The notes: generated by a model from the letters alone, not told the origin. A stretch of 64,000 nt of DNA from an uncultured Lachnospiraceae bacterium (GCA_902493385.1 CABUPO010000006.1:91086-155085); one strand, 5' to 3'; counted from the stretch's first letter, positions 52,581-62,542 are shown. Numbers and translations: made by a program.

Positions 52581-54151
52581 AAGATATGACAAATATTATT
52601 GAAAAGGTTATTAAGGCATTTTTCGTTATAATGACTGGTATAATTTTAATTCTGCTTTTATTTTTCTCTAATACCGGCTATATCTGCAGAAAGGAATTTC
52701 TGTTTTCAAATATAGTAATGATGAGTGGGATTATTTTGTGTATTATTACGGGAGCTGCCGTTTTTTATTGTTTAAGAAAATATTTTGACAGATATAAAAT
52801 ACCATATTCTCTTGTTGTAAAAATTCTAGCGGTACTGCTTTTTTTATTTCAGATATATATGGCATATAATATATATTTTCGGGTAGGCTGGGATGTTAAT
52901 ACAGTATTTAAAGCTGCAAAACAGATTGCGTATGGACATAGCGGGCAGTTAAACAGCAGCTATTTTTCAAGATATTCCAATAATCTGTTTTTAGCTTCTT
53001 TTTATTCTGTTGTGCTTAAGGCTGGCCGCCTTGCAGGCATATGTACAAAACGCGGCGGGGAATTTTTGCTGATTATAATAAATTGTCTTATAAGTACGGC
53101 TTCCTGCATGCTTATATTTAATATACTGCGGAAGTTTTTTGGCGAAAAAAGCGCCTTTGCGGGATTTCTTCTGGGAATTGCTTCCTTTGGAATATCGCCC
53201 TGGGTTGTAGTTCCCTACTCAGATTCTGTGGGGCTTATATTTCCGGTTTTAATTCTGTATGTCTATGTAAGAGATGAAAAGAGCAGAGCAGGAAAAATAT
53301 TCAGATATTTTCTGATTATTATATTATCAGCCGTAGGTTATATGATAAAGCCGCAGATTGTTATTATGCCGATTGCAATAATTATGACAGAAGCGGTTCA
53401 TGCATTTAATGATAAGAACAGAAAAGTCATTTTGAAAAAGGGCTTTATTCTTGTATGCGGAATTGTGTTATCATTAACCGTATTTAAATGTGCAGACCTT
53501 ATGTATGAAAAAGAAGGCTTTGTAATTAATAAAGAATTGTCGGCCGGGGCGCCTCATTTTCTGAAAATGGGACTGAATAAGGATACCAATGGGGTATATT
53601 CGAGAGAAGATGTAGATGTATCAATTGCTATTGCAACACGAAAAGAACGGAATAGGGTTAATATTGACATATGTAAAAGAAGACTTGCAGATTTTGGATT
53701 TAAGGGGTATATGCTGCATTTGTGGAAAAAAACGCTTGTAAATTATAATGATGGTACTTTTGCATGGGGAGTTGAGGGAGGCCATTTCAAAAAAATATAC
53801 AAAGCGCCGGATAATAAAGCGGCGGAAGTATTGAGGAGCTTTTATTATACTGATGGGAAAAATCATATAAAATGGGGAACTTTTGCACAGGCAGTATGGC
53901 TGCTCATTCTTTTTTTGTGTTTTGTTTCAGGAATATGTCGGACCAATGAAGATAACAGAAAAATGTATAGCGTTCTGCTACTTGCAATTATGGGCCTTAC
54001 GGCTTTTGAGCTGCTGTTTGAAGCGAGGGCGCGCTATCTGTATGCGTATACGCCTGTATATTGTATTCTTGCAGGCTGCGGCGTACATACTTTATATTAT
54101 AAAAATGAGAGGAGTATGTTATGGCGTCTGAGGTTAATGAAAGAAAAATGA
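52568..54151 (+). CDS. Polytopic membrane glycosyltransferase-like protein (GT39-type)
   Basis: A 527-residue protein with ten or more membrane segments. The first outer loop has RVGWDVNTVFKAAKQIAYG, with an Asp placed as in GT-C mannosyl- or arabinosyltransferases, and FSRYSNNLFLASFYS resembles the segment next to it. A C-terminal outer domain of about 90 residues carries Asp, Asn and Lys clusters. It probably transfers a sugar from a lipid-linked donor; the acceptor is unknown. AAGGA is nine bases upstream. Its 3' end overlaps the next gene by 31 bp. Confidence 0.65.
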   Translation: MGQIKDMTNIIEKVIKAFFVIMTGIILILLLFFSNTGYICRKEFLFSNIVMMSGIILCIITGAAVFYCLRKYFDRYKIPYSLVVKILAVLLFLFQIYMAYNIYFRVGWDVNTVFKAAKQIAYGHSGQLNSSYFSRYSNNLFLASFYSVVLKAGRLAGICTKRGGEFLLIIINCLISTASCMLIFNILRKFFGEKSAFAGFLLGIASFGISPWVVVPYSDSVGLIFPVLILYVYVRDEKSRAGKIFRYFLIIILSAVGYMIKPQIVIMPIAIIMTEAVHAFNDKNRKVILKKGFILVCGIVLSLTVFKCADLMYEKEGFVINKELSAGAPHFLKMGLNKDTNGVYSREDVDVSIAIATRKERNRVNIDICKRRLADFGFKGYMLHLWKKTLVNYNDGTFAWGVEGGHFKKIYKAPDNKAAEVLRSFYYTDGKNHIKWGTFAQAVWLLILFLCFVSGICRTNEDNRKMYSVLLLAIMGLTAFELLFEARARYLYAYTPVYCILAGCGVHTLYYKNERSMLWRLRLMKEK

Positions 54152-54612
54152 AGAAGGTAAGCGATTCGGTTGTTGAGCAGTTTTTTCAGGTGCGTCCGGG
54201 ATATTTGAACGGCGCGGGAAGACTGTTTGGCGGCAAGCTTATGGGATGGATTGATGAAGTGGCGGGTCTTACAGCTGTAAGGCATGCGGAATGTAATGTT
54301 GTAACGGCGGCTGTAGACAACCTGAAATTCATACGCGGAGCTTACCAGGGAGATTTGGTAGCGCTTATGGGAAGAATAACCTATGTAGGGCGTACGTCAA
54401 TGGAAGTCAGGGTTGACGCCTATGTTGAGGATTTAGATGGTATGAGAAGGCCTATTAACAGGGCATACCTTATTATAGTTGCTATCGGACAGGACGGCAA
54501 ACCGGCAGAGGTTCCGGGGATTATTGTGGAAAGTGAATCTGAAAAGGCGGAGTGGGAAGCCGCGCTGAAAAGAAAAGAGATGAGGCAGCAGAGGAAAGAG
54601 GAAGGATTTTAA
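54121..54612 (+). CDS. Acyl-CoA thioesterase (hotdog fold)
   Basis: A 163-residue cytoplasmic thioesterase of the YciA/BFIT group. The hotdog segment GRLFGGKLMGWIDEVAGLTA with the catalytic Asp, then NVVTAAVDNLKFIRGAYQGD and GRTSMEVRVDAYVEDL are recognisable. GAGGAG precedes the ATG. It starts inside the end of the upstream membrane protein gene. Confidence 0.88.
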   Translation: MASEVNERKMKKVSDSVVEQFFQVRPGYLNGAGRLFGGKLMGWIDEVAGLTAVRHAECNVVTAAVDNLKFIRGAYQGDLVALMGRITYVGRTSMEVRVDAYVEDLDGMRRPINRAYLIIVAIGQDGKPAEVPGIIVESESEKAEWEAALKRKEMRQQRKEEGF

Positions 54613-54613
54613 A

Positions 54614-55984
54614 TCATAATGCCGGTTTGTTTTCGCACTTTTTGAATATTTTTCTTAAAAATATTATTGCGGCAACGGAAAGAATCAGTTCTGCACAGAA
54701 TTGTGCGTAGCTCAAACCGTATAATGGGAAAAGGCGGTCAAGTATAATTATTGCAGGTATTTCAAGTATGCATTTCCTGAGAAGTGCAAATATAAGCGAA
54801 TAGATACCGAAGCCGCACGCCTGAAATACTCCGACTGCAAGAAAGTCCATGCAAAGAAAAGGAAGCGCAAGGCAGAAGCCTCTGAGAAGCTTTGTTCCAT
54901 ATTCAATTATTGCGTCATTTCTAATAAATAAACTGGTGAGCATTCCCGGACAGATGTAATAAAATATGGCTATTGCAGTTATAAATGTAATAGATATTTT
55001 TCCTGTGAACATAACGGCTTTTTTCATTCTTTTGGAATCGCCGCTGGCATAATTGTAGCTTACAAGCGGCATTATCCCCTGAGACAGACCGAATACTATG
55101 TAAGTCGGAATCATATTTATTTTCTGGGTTATTCCTATTGCGGCAACAGCGTCAGAACCGTATGAGGAAGCCAGATTATTAAGTATTGTCATTCCGGTTA
55201 CATTAAGAAGGTTCTGTATTGACGCTGGAACGCCTACAGAGAATATTCCTTTGACAATATGTTTTTTAAACGATAAAAGAGCGGGATTAATACATACGTA
55301 GGTGTTATTCCTCTTTATGAAAATATATGTGAAAAAATAAATGCATGCGACGCAGTTTGATATAAATGTGGCGAGACCGGCTCCGGCAGCGCCCATATTA
55401 AGGAATCTATGGTGTATGAATAAGGGGTCTAGTATGATATTTAAAACGCATCCGCTCATGGTGCCTATGCTTGCGTGAAGCGCCGAGCCTTCAGCACGTA
55501 CAAGATAGGCAAGTACAACATTCAGTATTGCAGGAGCAGCCCCGCAGGTGACAGTCCAAAAGAGATAATCGGCCGTAGGTTTTATCGTATCAGTCATAGC
55601 GCCGAGCATATGAAGCAGCGGTACGCTGAATACAGTATATATTAAAGAGAATGCTATACCGCATAACAGGCTCATATAAAATCCAAGGCAGGAGCTTCTG
55701 TATACGGTGTCATAATTCTTGCTGCCGAGAGCGCGGCTCATCATGCTTGACGAACCAACGCCAAAGAGGTTATTTACGGCATTGAAAGCAAGCAGCACAG
55801 GTGCCGCGAGCGTAATTGCAGCGTTTTGAGTATAATCGCCGGTCATTCCTACAAAAAAAGTATCGGCAAGGTTGTAAAAAATCATTACCAGTGAACTCAG
55901 TATTGTAGGAACGGCAAGCTTTATTACAGATTTTGATATAGGCATCTGTTCAAACAGATATATTTTTTCGTCATTATTCATCAT
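54614..55984 (-). CDS. MATE family efflux protein
   Basis: A 456-residue exporter with twelve membrane segments; MISKSVIKLAVPTILSS-type N-terminus and the internal duplication (LFGVGSSSMMSRALGSKNYD; SQGIMPLVSYNYASGDSKRM) define the MATE family, which exports drugs or metabolites using a cation gradient. The gene starts at overlapping GTG/ATG codons just inside the AraC gene's end, so the pair is coupled. Confidence 0.92.
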   Translation of the reverse strand: MMNNDEKIYLFEQMPISKSVIKLAVPTILSSLVMIFYNLADTFFVGMTGDYTQNAAITLAAPVLLAFNAVNNLFGVGSSSMMSRALGSKNYDTVYRSSCLGFYMSLLCGIAFSLIYTVFSVPLLHMLGAMTDTIKPTADYLFWTVTCGAAPAILNVVLAYLVRAEGSALHASIGTMSGCVLNIILDPLFIHHRFLNMGAAGAGLATFISNCVACIYFFTYIFIKRNNTYVCINPALLSFKKHIVKGIFSVGVPASIQNLLNVTGMTILNNLASSYGSDAVAAIGITQKINMIPTYIVFGLSQGIMPLVSYNYASGDSKRMKKAVMFTGKISITFITAIAIFYYICPGMLTSLFIRNDAIIEYGTKLLRGFCLALPFLCMDFLAVGVFQACGFGIYSLIFALLRKCILEIPAIIILDRLFPLYGLSYAQFCAELILSVAAIIFLRKIFKKCENKPAL

Positions 55985-56864
55985 CACAAGCTTCTTTCAT
56001 GCTGTTTTTATATTGGCTGCGGAAGGCCTTTGGCGACATTCCGGTATTATTTTTGAATACCTTTGAAAAGGCGAGCGAATCGGAATATCCTACCTTTTCG
56101 GCAATTTTGCTTATCGAAAGCGAAGTGTTCTTAAGCATATTTTTTGCCTGGCCGATTCGGTATTCTATCAGATATTCATGCGGCGACATGTTCATAACCC
56201 TCTTAAAGCATATTGTCAGATATGAACGGTTAATTCCAATATAATCTGCCATAGCTGATATGCGTATGTTATTGTAATAGTTATTTTCAATATAATCAAG
56301 GGCATGATTTACATAAGTTTTATATGAATACTCATATTCAGCAGCGCCTGAGGTTTTCTTGTGAAGGTCTTCGCCAAGCTGTGCGGCAAGGGTATAAAGA
56401 TATGCCTCCCGCTTAAATTCGTTGGAGAAGGTAAGCTGGCAGGCTTCAAGAATACCCATAACTCCATTGACATACGGAGTGACGTCGGGAACGGCGCTTA
56501 CAGGATTGTCTTTTGAAAGTCCTGCATAGCCAAGGGCTGCCTCTGCTTTGGCTCCGTTAAATGCAAACCATACATATGACCAGGGATCTGTCTCGTCTGC
56601 CTTGTATATTGTTGAAATACCTGGCCATATAAGAAATATCATTCCTGCACAAAGCTCATATGTTCTGCCGTCTGAGGTGTAAGTTCCCTTTCCGGATATG
56701 ACAACATGGATAAGATATTCATTTCTTACAGATGGACCAAATGTATGGCCGGGTCCGCAGTTTTGATTGCCGCAGTAGCACAGATAAAGATCGTGCTGGC
56801 TTTTTTCTACAGATTCAAGGCATTTGTAGTGTGCTGTATTGGTAAGATGTGGTTTTATATCCAT
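55974..56864 (-). CDS. AraC family transcriptional regulator
   Basis: A 296-residue regulator: N-terminal cupin sensor (YLIHVVISGKGTYTSDGRTY, LIWPGISTIYKADETDPWSY) and C-terminal double helix-turn-helix (RISAMADYIGINRSYLTICF, ISKIAEKVGYSDSLAFSKVF, MSPKAFRSQY). AAAGGGG precedes the ATG. It is encoded divergently from the GH97 gene and in one unit with the MATE gene, so it probably responds to sugars released by that enzyme. Confidence 0.92.
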   Translation of the reverse strand: MDIKPHLTNTAHYKCLESVEKSQHDLYLCYCGNQNCGPGHTFGPSVRNEYLIHVVISGKGTYTSDGRTYELCAGMIFLIWPGISTIYKADETDPWSYVWFAFNGAKAEAALGYAGLSKDNPVSAVPDVTPYVNGVMGILEACQLTFSNEFKREAYLYTLAAQLGEDLHKKTSGAAEYEYSYKTYVNHALDYIENNYYNNIRISAMADYIGINRSYLTICFKRVMNMSPHEYLIEYRIGQAKNMLKNTSLSISKIAEKVGYSDSLAFSKVFKNNTGMSPKAFRSQYKNSMKEACDDE

Positions 56865-57073
56865 AAAAATGCCCCTTTCTTGTTGTCTGTTAATATAGCA
56901 TAATTATATCTGAATAAACATGTAATTACAATAAACAAACATTTTTGCATGTAGATTTAACAAAGTTCCATTTATAAAAAAAATAATTTGAAGTACAATT
57001 AAAATGTATTTTTGGTTCTGCGGGCGCTTTGTGTCAGGCGCGTGGTTCCGATAAAAAGAGGAGGTAGTATAGA

Positions 57074-60000
57074 ATGATTAGTAAAAAAGTAAAAAATTCG
57101 GTTTTAGCTTCAATTACTGCTGCGTCTATGCTTTTTGGGGTTTTATGTCCTTTGTCGCCGCTTGTTTCTTACGGGGAAGTAAAAGCGGCTGTTACCGGGG
57201 ATGAAGGCGCAGACGGACTTACTAAGGTTAATGCGCTTAATGTGGCTTCTCCTGATGAGAAGATTAAGGTGCAGATATGGGAGGATGCAGACGGAGCATA
57301 TTATTATTCAGCTTATCTGAATGATTATGTAGTTCTTCAGTGCTCTCCTGTAGGTATTGTTACACAGGATGCCGATTTATCTGAAGGGCTGAGCCTTGAT
57401 GAGGGTTCTGTTAAGGTTACGGACGGAAAAGACGTGTATGATATTATTCAGGGACCTGTGAACCATGTTGACAAGGAATATAAAGAGCTTGAATTTAAAT
57501 TAACTAAGGATAATGCAGATATAGTTATGCAGTTTAGAGTATCTAACGACGGCATGGCTTACCGTTATCTTGTTGACGCGGACAGGACCAGAGATGATGA
57601 AAGCGTGTCTGTAACAGCAGAAGACAGTTCGTTTGTTTTTCCGGACGGCGGAACAATATGGACTAATTCTCCAAGCGCTACATATGAGGGAGGAAGATAT
57701 GAGAAGAGGCCTATGTCACAGGTAAAATCTTCAAACGCTTCATATTCTACTCCTATACTTGCTGAAATTCCTGAAGCAAACGGCGCGTGGGCGCTTTTGT
57801 CAGAGGCAAGCGTATATAATAATGACGATCCTTATTGCGCGTCTGTATTCCAGACAAAGGCGGGGGATAAAGCGCTTAAGATTAAGTTTGGAGTCAGACT
57901 CATCGGCGAGGATGATATGAATAAGCACGGATTTACGGGAGACAGACCTCATGAAGATGTAAAAAGTGTTAATTTTACAGATAAATTTGAGACTCCCTGG
58001 AGAGCTGCAATCATAGGAGAGAATCTGAATGACGTTACGTCAAGTACGCTTATTTCGGATTTGAATCCACCTGCAGAAGGTGATTTTTCATGGGTTGTTC
58101 CAGGTACGTCAGTGTGGTCATGGTGGTCGACGGCTTCAGATAATATAGATTATGAAAGCATGATGGATTATATTGATTTCTGTTCTAATTCGGGCATAGA
58201 ATATTGCCTTGTCGATTACGGATGGGAAATCTGGGATAATTATGAGGAAAAAATTAAAGGTCTTGTTGAATACGCAAATGAGCGTAATGTAGGACTTATT
58301 CTTTGGTATGGAGTCCATAAATGGGATGCAAAGCATATATTTGACCTTGATAACGTAGATGATATTGAAGAACAGTTCGCATGGTGTGAACAGATGGGCG
58401 TTAAGGGTGTTAAGATTGATTACATTGAAAGCGACAGCCAGTATGCAATGAAGAACATGTACTGGATAGCGGACATTGCAGCTAAGCATCATTTGGTAGT
58501 GAACTATCATGGATGTACCAATCCTAACGGAGAGAATCGTACATATCCTAATATTCTTTCAAGTGAAGCAGTGTGCGGAATGGAATATTTTAAGTGGTCT
58601 GATGCGTCGCCTGTCGAGACTCTTATGATACTTCCTCTTACAAGAAATGTTATAGGTTCAATGGAATATACCCCTGCGCTGCAGACGCATCCTAGAAGTC
58701 CGGCTACGTCAGGCTTTATGCTGTCAATGTGCGTTCAGTATGAATCGGCAGTACAGACATTTGCACAGTCAGGATACGTATATCCGGGTTATACAGGATT
58801 TTCCCTTATTGCAGACGTGCCTAGCACATGGGATGAAAGTATGCTTGTTGAAGCTTATCCGGGCGAGTATATTACCCGTGCAAGAAGAAGCGGCGAAAAC
58901 TGGTATATAGGTTCCATGACAAAAGAGGCCGGAGCCTGCGATATATATCTTGATTTCCTTGACCCTGACTGCACATATAATGCGTATATTTACAAAGACA
59001 ACAGTGACGGTACTGATATAGAGCTTAGTAAAACCACTGTACAGAAAGGCGATAATATAAATGTGCCGCTTCTTGAAAACGGAGGCTGTGCAATTAAGCT
59101 TACAAAGAATGATCCTGTTAAGTGGACGGTTTATGATAATTATAATTATTATGAGGCTGAAAATGCGCTGCTTTCAGGCAATGCTGCTATTAAAGACGGT
59201 GTTGCCGCAGTATCAGGAAGAGCATTTGTAAACGGTCTTGGAAGCTCTGAGGGCAATGCCATTACTTTTGACAATATAAATGTACCTGAAGACGGAACGT
59301 ACCAGCTCAAGATTTATCTTATAGCATCATCAAAGAGCAATCTTAAAGTAGATATAAATAACGGTGAAAAGGTTATTTCACTTAACAATCTCGTAGGTAT
59401 TCAGGGAGACTGGGGAGATTCTGTCGGTGACAGCGGAGAATACATTGATATTGACCTTCACGAAGGAGATAATACAATAACGCTTTATAATGATTCGGGT
59501 AATTCGCCTTCCATAGACAGAATTGCCGTATCAAAGGCGCTTATTTCAGATGCAGAAGTAACTCTTTCACAGACTGAATATGAGTACACCGGAAATGAGT
59601 GCGTGCCTTCCGTTACCGTTATAAGAGATGGAAAGACACTTACGGAAGGCGAACAGTATGAAGTGTTCTATTCCAATAATAAAAATGCAGGAACAGCAAC
59701 GGTATATGTAACAGGTATTAACGGTTTTGGAGGACGTCTGTCAAAAGAATATACTATTAAGGCAAAAAATGAGCCTGTAACACCGCCTTCTAATACCAAT
59801 AATGATACGCCGACAGTTAATCCGCCGGATAATACGTCTTATACGCCTGTAGCACAGGTTAAGGCTCCTGGCAGGGTTAAGATTAAAAGCGCTAAGAGCA
59901 CAGCTAAGCGCAAGATAACAGTTAAATACAAGAAAATTAAAGGCGTATCAGGATATCAGGTTTTATACAGTACCAATAAGAAGTTTAAGAAAGCAAAAAC

Positions 60001-60154
60001 ACTTACGGTAAAAGGCAATAAGGCAAAGGCCGTAGTTAAAAAGCTTAAATCAGGAAAGCGTTATTATGTAAAGGTATGCGCGTATAATCTTGACGGTACA
60101 AAAAAAGTTGCCGGTAAGTGGAGTAAAGTAAAGACAGTAAAAAAGGTTAAATAA
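57074..60154 (+). CDS. Secreted GH97 alpha-glycosidase with CBM6, Ig-like and Fn3 parts
   Basis: A 1026-residue exported enzyme: signal peptide (about 1-40), GH97 N-terminal beta domain, barrel at about 330-600 with PGTSVWSWWS, GVKIDYIESDS (an Asp in the position of the retaining nucleophile), YHGCTNPNGENRTYPN and SEAVCGMEYFKW, and a GH97 C-terminal domain. Then a CBM6-type domain (YYEAENALLS, SPSIDRIAV), an Ig-like part, a linker and Fn3 (GVSGYQVLYSTNKKFKKA). GH97 members act on alpha-glucosides or alpha-galactosides; which applies is not decidable by eye. GGAGG; divergent from the AraC gene. Confidence 0.85.
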   Translation: MISKKVKNSVLASITAASMLFGVLCPLSPLVSYGEVKAAVTGDEGADGLTKVNALNVASPDEKIKVQIWEDADGAYYYSAYLNDYVVLQCSPVGIVTQDADLSEGLSLDEGSVKVTDGKDVYDIIQGPVNHVDKEYKELEFKLTKDNADIVMQFRVSNDGMAYRYLVDADRTRDDESVSVTAEDSSFVFPDGGTIWTNSPSATYEGGRYEKRPMSQVKSSNASYSTPILAEIPEANGAWALLSEASVYNNDDPYCASVFQTKAGDKALKIKFGVRLIGEDDMNKHGFTGDRPHEDVKSVNFTDKFETPWRAAIIGENLNDVTSSTLISDLNPPAEGDFSWVVPGTSVWSWWSTASDNIDYESMMDYIDFCSNSGIEYCLVDYGWEIWDNYEEKIKGLVEYANERNVGLILWYGVHKWDAKHIFDLDNVDDIEEQFAWCEQMGVKGVKIDYIESDSQYAMKNMYWIADIAAKHHLVVNYHGCTNPNGENRTYPNILSSEAVCGMEYFKWSDASPVETLMILPLTRNVIGSMEYTPALQTHPRSPATSGFMLSMCVQYESAVQTFAQSGYVYPGYTGFSLIADVPSTWDESMLVEAYPGEYITRARRSGENWYIGSMTKEAGACDIYLDFLDPDCTYNAYIYKDNSDGTDIELSKTTVQKGDNINVPLLENGGCAIKLTKNDPVKWTVYDNYNYYEAENALLSGNAAIKDGVAAVSGRAFVNGLGSSEGNAITFDNINVPEDGTYQLKIYLIASSKSNLKVDINNGEKVISLNNLVGIQGDWGDSVGDSGEYIDIDLHEGDNTITLYNDSGNSPSIDRIAVSKALISDAEVTLSQTEYEYTGNECVPSVTVIRDGKTLTEGEQYEVFYSNNKNAGTATVYVTGINGFGGRLSKEYTIKAKNEPVTPPSNTNNDTPTVNPPDNTSYTPVAQVKAPGRVKIKSAKSTAKRKITVKYKKIKGVSGYQVLYSTNKKFKKAKTLTVKGNKAKAVVKKLKSGKRYYVKVCAYNLDGTKKVAGKWSKVKTVKKVK

Positions 60155-60187
60155 GGTATAATTTTCCTCTTTCATACTTGTAATTGG

Positions 60188-60222
60188 CAGTCCGTAAAAT
60201 GCATCTGTATTTTACGGGCTGT
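60188..60222 (+). terminator. Terminator after the GH97 gene
   Basis: CAGTCCGTAAAAT (60188-60200) pairs with ATTTTACGGGCTG (60209-60221) with one G-T pair. The left arm sequence CAGTCCGTAAAATG recurs at 60246, forming a short direct repeat. A T-rich stretch follows. Confidence 0.7.
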
Positions 60223-60291
60223 CTGTGTTATTATATTACTGTTTGCAGTCCGTAAAATGTACTGATAATTATTTGTTTCGAGGTGGTTAGT

Positions 60292-61101
60292 ATGTTAATA
60301 GATTTTCATACGCATATTTTCCCTGACAAGGTGGCTTCGGGGGCGATTAAAAGCTTAAAACAGGGTATGAAGAATGCCGGTAATCCGGTGTATAATGAGC
60401 ATAGCGATGGTACGGTATGCGGTCTTAAGAAGTTAATGAAAGAGTCGGGTGTGGATAAAAGCGTTATTCTTCCGATTGCAACGAAGGAAAGTCAGACCGA
60501 CAGCATTAATGCATTTGCCAAAATGGTAAAATGCGACGAGATTGAGCCTTTTGCAACGGTGTATCCGTTAGGAGCCCATGTGCTTGATACAATGGAAAGG
60601 ATTGCCGAAGAAGGATTTAAAGGAATAAAAATTCATCACGAGTTTCAGATGCTTGACGTGGATTCAAAGCAAAGCATACGAGTGCTCAAAAAAGCAGAAC
60701 AATTAGGGCTTATTGTAGTAATACATGCGGGAAGCGACATAGGGTTCTCTGGTCCGGTGCGCTGTACCCCCGAGAAAATTCATAACATTCTGGGAGAAGT
60801 GTCAGGCAGCAATATTATTGCCGCGCATCTTGGCGGATTTGATATGTGGGAGGATGTCATGAAATATCTTGCAGGAACTCCGATATATATGGATACTGCG
60901 TTTTTATCGTTGTTTATAGACAGAAAGATATACAGGCAGATTATAAAAGAGCATGGCTCTGATAAGATAGTTTTTGGAAGTGATAATCCCTGGGAGAATC
61001 CAAAAGATACCTTATGCGCGCTTAAGGAGCTTAAGCTTCCCTGCGAAGATTTTGAAAATATTACTTTTAGAAATGCACAGAGGATGCTTGGCCTGGACTG
61101 A
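60292..61101 (+). CDS. Amidohydrolase family protein
   Basis: A 269-residue metal-dependent TIM-barrel hydrolase. The HxH motif DFHTHIFPD is at the start, with IKIHHEFQMLDVD, VIHAGSDIGFSG (a His in the barrel), IAAHLGGFDMWEDV and FGSDNPWENPKDT supplying further metal-site candidates. The group includes decarboxylases and lactonases acting on small acids; the substrate is unknown. GAGGTGG precedes the ATG at 60292. Confidence 0.88.
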   Translation: MLIDFHTHIFPDKVASGAIKSLKQGMKNAGNPVYNEHSDGTVCGLKKLMKESGVDKSVILPIATKESQTDSINAFAKMVKCDEIEPFATVYPLGAHVLDTMERIAEEGFKGIKIHHEFQMLDVDSKQSIRVLKKAEQLGLIVVIHAGSDIGFSGPVRCTPEKIHNILGEVSGSNIIAAHLGGFDMWEDVMKYLAGTPIYMDTAFLSLFIDRKIYRQIIKEHGSDKIVFGSDNPWENPKDTLCALKELKLPCEDFENITFRNAQRMLGLD

Positions 61102-61178
61102 CAGGCTTGCAAGTTGTGCGTATATGTGTTATTATCATATGATTAAAACATTAAAGTCAATGAAAGGAAATGGGGAAG

Positions 61179-62225
61179 ATGAAGAAAAAAATTATGGCGG
61201 TACTTCTTGTTTTGTGTATGATTTTTTCACTTACGGGATGTATGGAGGTGAGCATGTCGGTTAAGATTGCAAGAGACGGCTCGGTAACGTCAGATATTAA
61301 CGCCTATCTTAACAGGCAGGAGTATTATAACTGGATTCAGCGTATGGAGGGTACGGGCTCTGTATCAATAGAAGAGATTGATAAAGCGATGGCGAAAGAA
61401 GGTTATCAGGTTCAGAGCATTAACGGTGTGGATTATTATGTGGATTCACTTAGTACTCAACATGAGATATCCTCGATAGCAGAGTCTGCCCGTGAAGACC
61501 GTCAGGTTTCGGTGCATGGTGAAAACCAGATGTGGGAAACAGGATTGACGCTTGACCTTAATCAGCTTGAAAAAGAGCTTGGTACAGCGCTTAGTGAGAA
61601 TAATGATTATTCTAAAAAAGAAAAGAAGGAATTAAAAAAATTAATGGATTCCAGCTATTTTGTAATATCAGCTGAGTTTGATTATGACATAGCAGAAACA
61701 GACCCGTTAGCAGTAAAGGATGAAGCTAATCCTAAAAAGGTTACATGGAAGATAAGCTTTTCTAACTTAAAGGGTTCTATATATGCAAGATGTCATTCGC
61801 AGATTGCAGTAAGCGGAGTAACTCAGGGAGCAAGCTATAAAAATCCGGTAACTCTTCATTATGAGGGCGCTGTTACAGCAGTATCAGACGGACGCAGCGT
61901 AGCCAATGACGAGACATTCGGAACACATGGACAGCATACCGTTATTCTTACGTCTGCAAGCGGGGAGCAGAGGACATTAACTTTCTTTATTGATAAGAAA
62001 AAGCCTGTTATTAAGAAAATTAAGAATAAAAAGACATATAAGAAAGGCAAGTATTTCAAGGTTGTTGATAAAGACAGCGGTACTGCAAAGGTAACGGTTA
62101 ACGGAAAGAAAGCCAAAGAAATCTTGTCTGACGGTACTTATGTGCTTAATAAAAAGGGCAGGAACAGAATTGTTGTGAAAGATGCAGTAGGCAATGTCAG
62201 CAGGATGACTGTTAAGGTTAAATAG
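61179..62225 (+). CDS. LppM-like lipoprotein with Ig-like end
   Basis: A 348-residue lipoprotein: hydrophobic start with lipobox SLTGC. The LppM-like part begins MEVSMSVKIARDGSVTSDI, and the C-terminal 80 residues form a Lys-rich Ig-like domain (KKGKYFKVVDKDSGTAKVTV, DAVGNVSRMTVKV). It lies on the outer face of the membrane; function unknown. The ribosome site is GGGGAAG or AAAGGAAA upstream of ATG 61179. Confidence 0.75.
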   Translation: MKKKIMAVLLVLCMIFSLTGCMEVSMSVKIARDGSVTSDINAYLNRQEYYNWIQRMEGTGSVSIEEIDKAMAKEGYQVQSINGVDYYVDSLSTQHEISSIAESAREDRQVSVHGENQMWETGLTLDLNQLEKELGTALSENNDYSKKEKKELKKLMDSSYFVISAEFDYDIAETDPLAVKDEANPKKVTWKISFSNLKGSIYARCHSQIAVSGVTQGASYKNPVTLHYEGAVTAVSDGRSVANDETFGTHGQHTVILTSASGEQRTLTFFIDKKKPVIKKIKNKKTYKKGKYFKVVDKDSGTAKVTVNGKKAKEILSDGTYVLNKKGRNRIVVKDAVGNVSRMTVKVK

Positions 62226-62258
62226 AATTATATACAATCTGCCACCGGGTAGGAATGC

Positions 62259-62313
62259 AAAAGCATTCGTTACACATCGTAAGGTCTTAGAAGATGTGTA
62301 AACGAATGCTTTT
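62259..62313 (+). terminator. Long hairpin between lipoprotein and pnuC remnant
   Basis: AAAAGCATTCGTT with ACACATC pairs with GATGTGT and AACGAATGCTTTT in a stem of about 20 bp, with a loop of about 14. It ends the lipoprotein transcript or lies in the leader of the pnuC remnant, whose GGAGG follows it closely. Confidence 0.65.
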
Positions 62314-62332
62314 CAGGTTTGGAGGGAAATTA

Positions 62333-62521
62333 ATGACTCATTACTTTACAAGAGGAGAAATTGCAATTTGGACTGTATCAGTGGTTTTTATTGTTATGTC
62401 ATTTTTGGCTTTTGACAGGGAAAGCTATATAAATCTTGCCGCGTCTTTAATTGGAGTGACGGCGCTGATTTTTAATGCAAAAGGCAATCCAACCTTCGTT
62501 TTCGTGTCTGTTACATTATAG
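62333..62521 (+). pseudogene. pnuC: Truncated PnuC-like nicotinamide riboside transporter
   Basis: A GGAGG-led ATG encodes 62 residues matching only the N-terminus of PnuC-family transporters: THYFTRGEIAIW, then two membrane segments and LAASLIGVTALIFNAKGNP. After GNP, where the family normally continues with FGQ and several further membrane helices, the frame reads six or so unrelated residues and stops. A convergent gene then follows. It is a remnant and likely nonfunctional. Confidence 0.65.
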
Positions 62522-62542
62522 ACAATTATAAATTTTTATACA

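Noticed and set aside
60188..60260. Repeated CAGTCCGTAAAATG as a mobile or CRISPR-like repeat
   Set aside because: Only two copies; the first is a terminator arm, so a local duplication is the simpler explanation.
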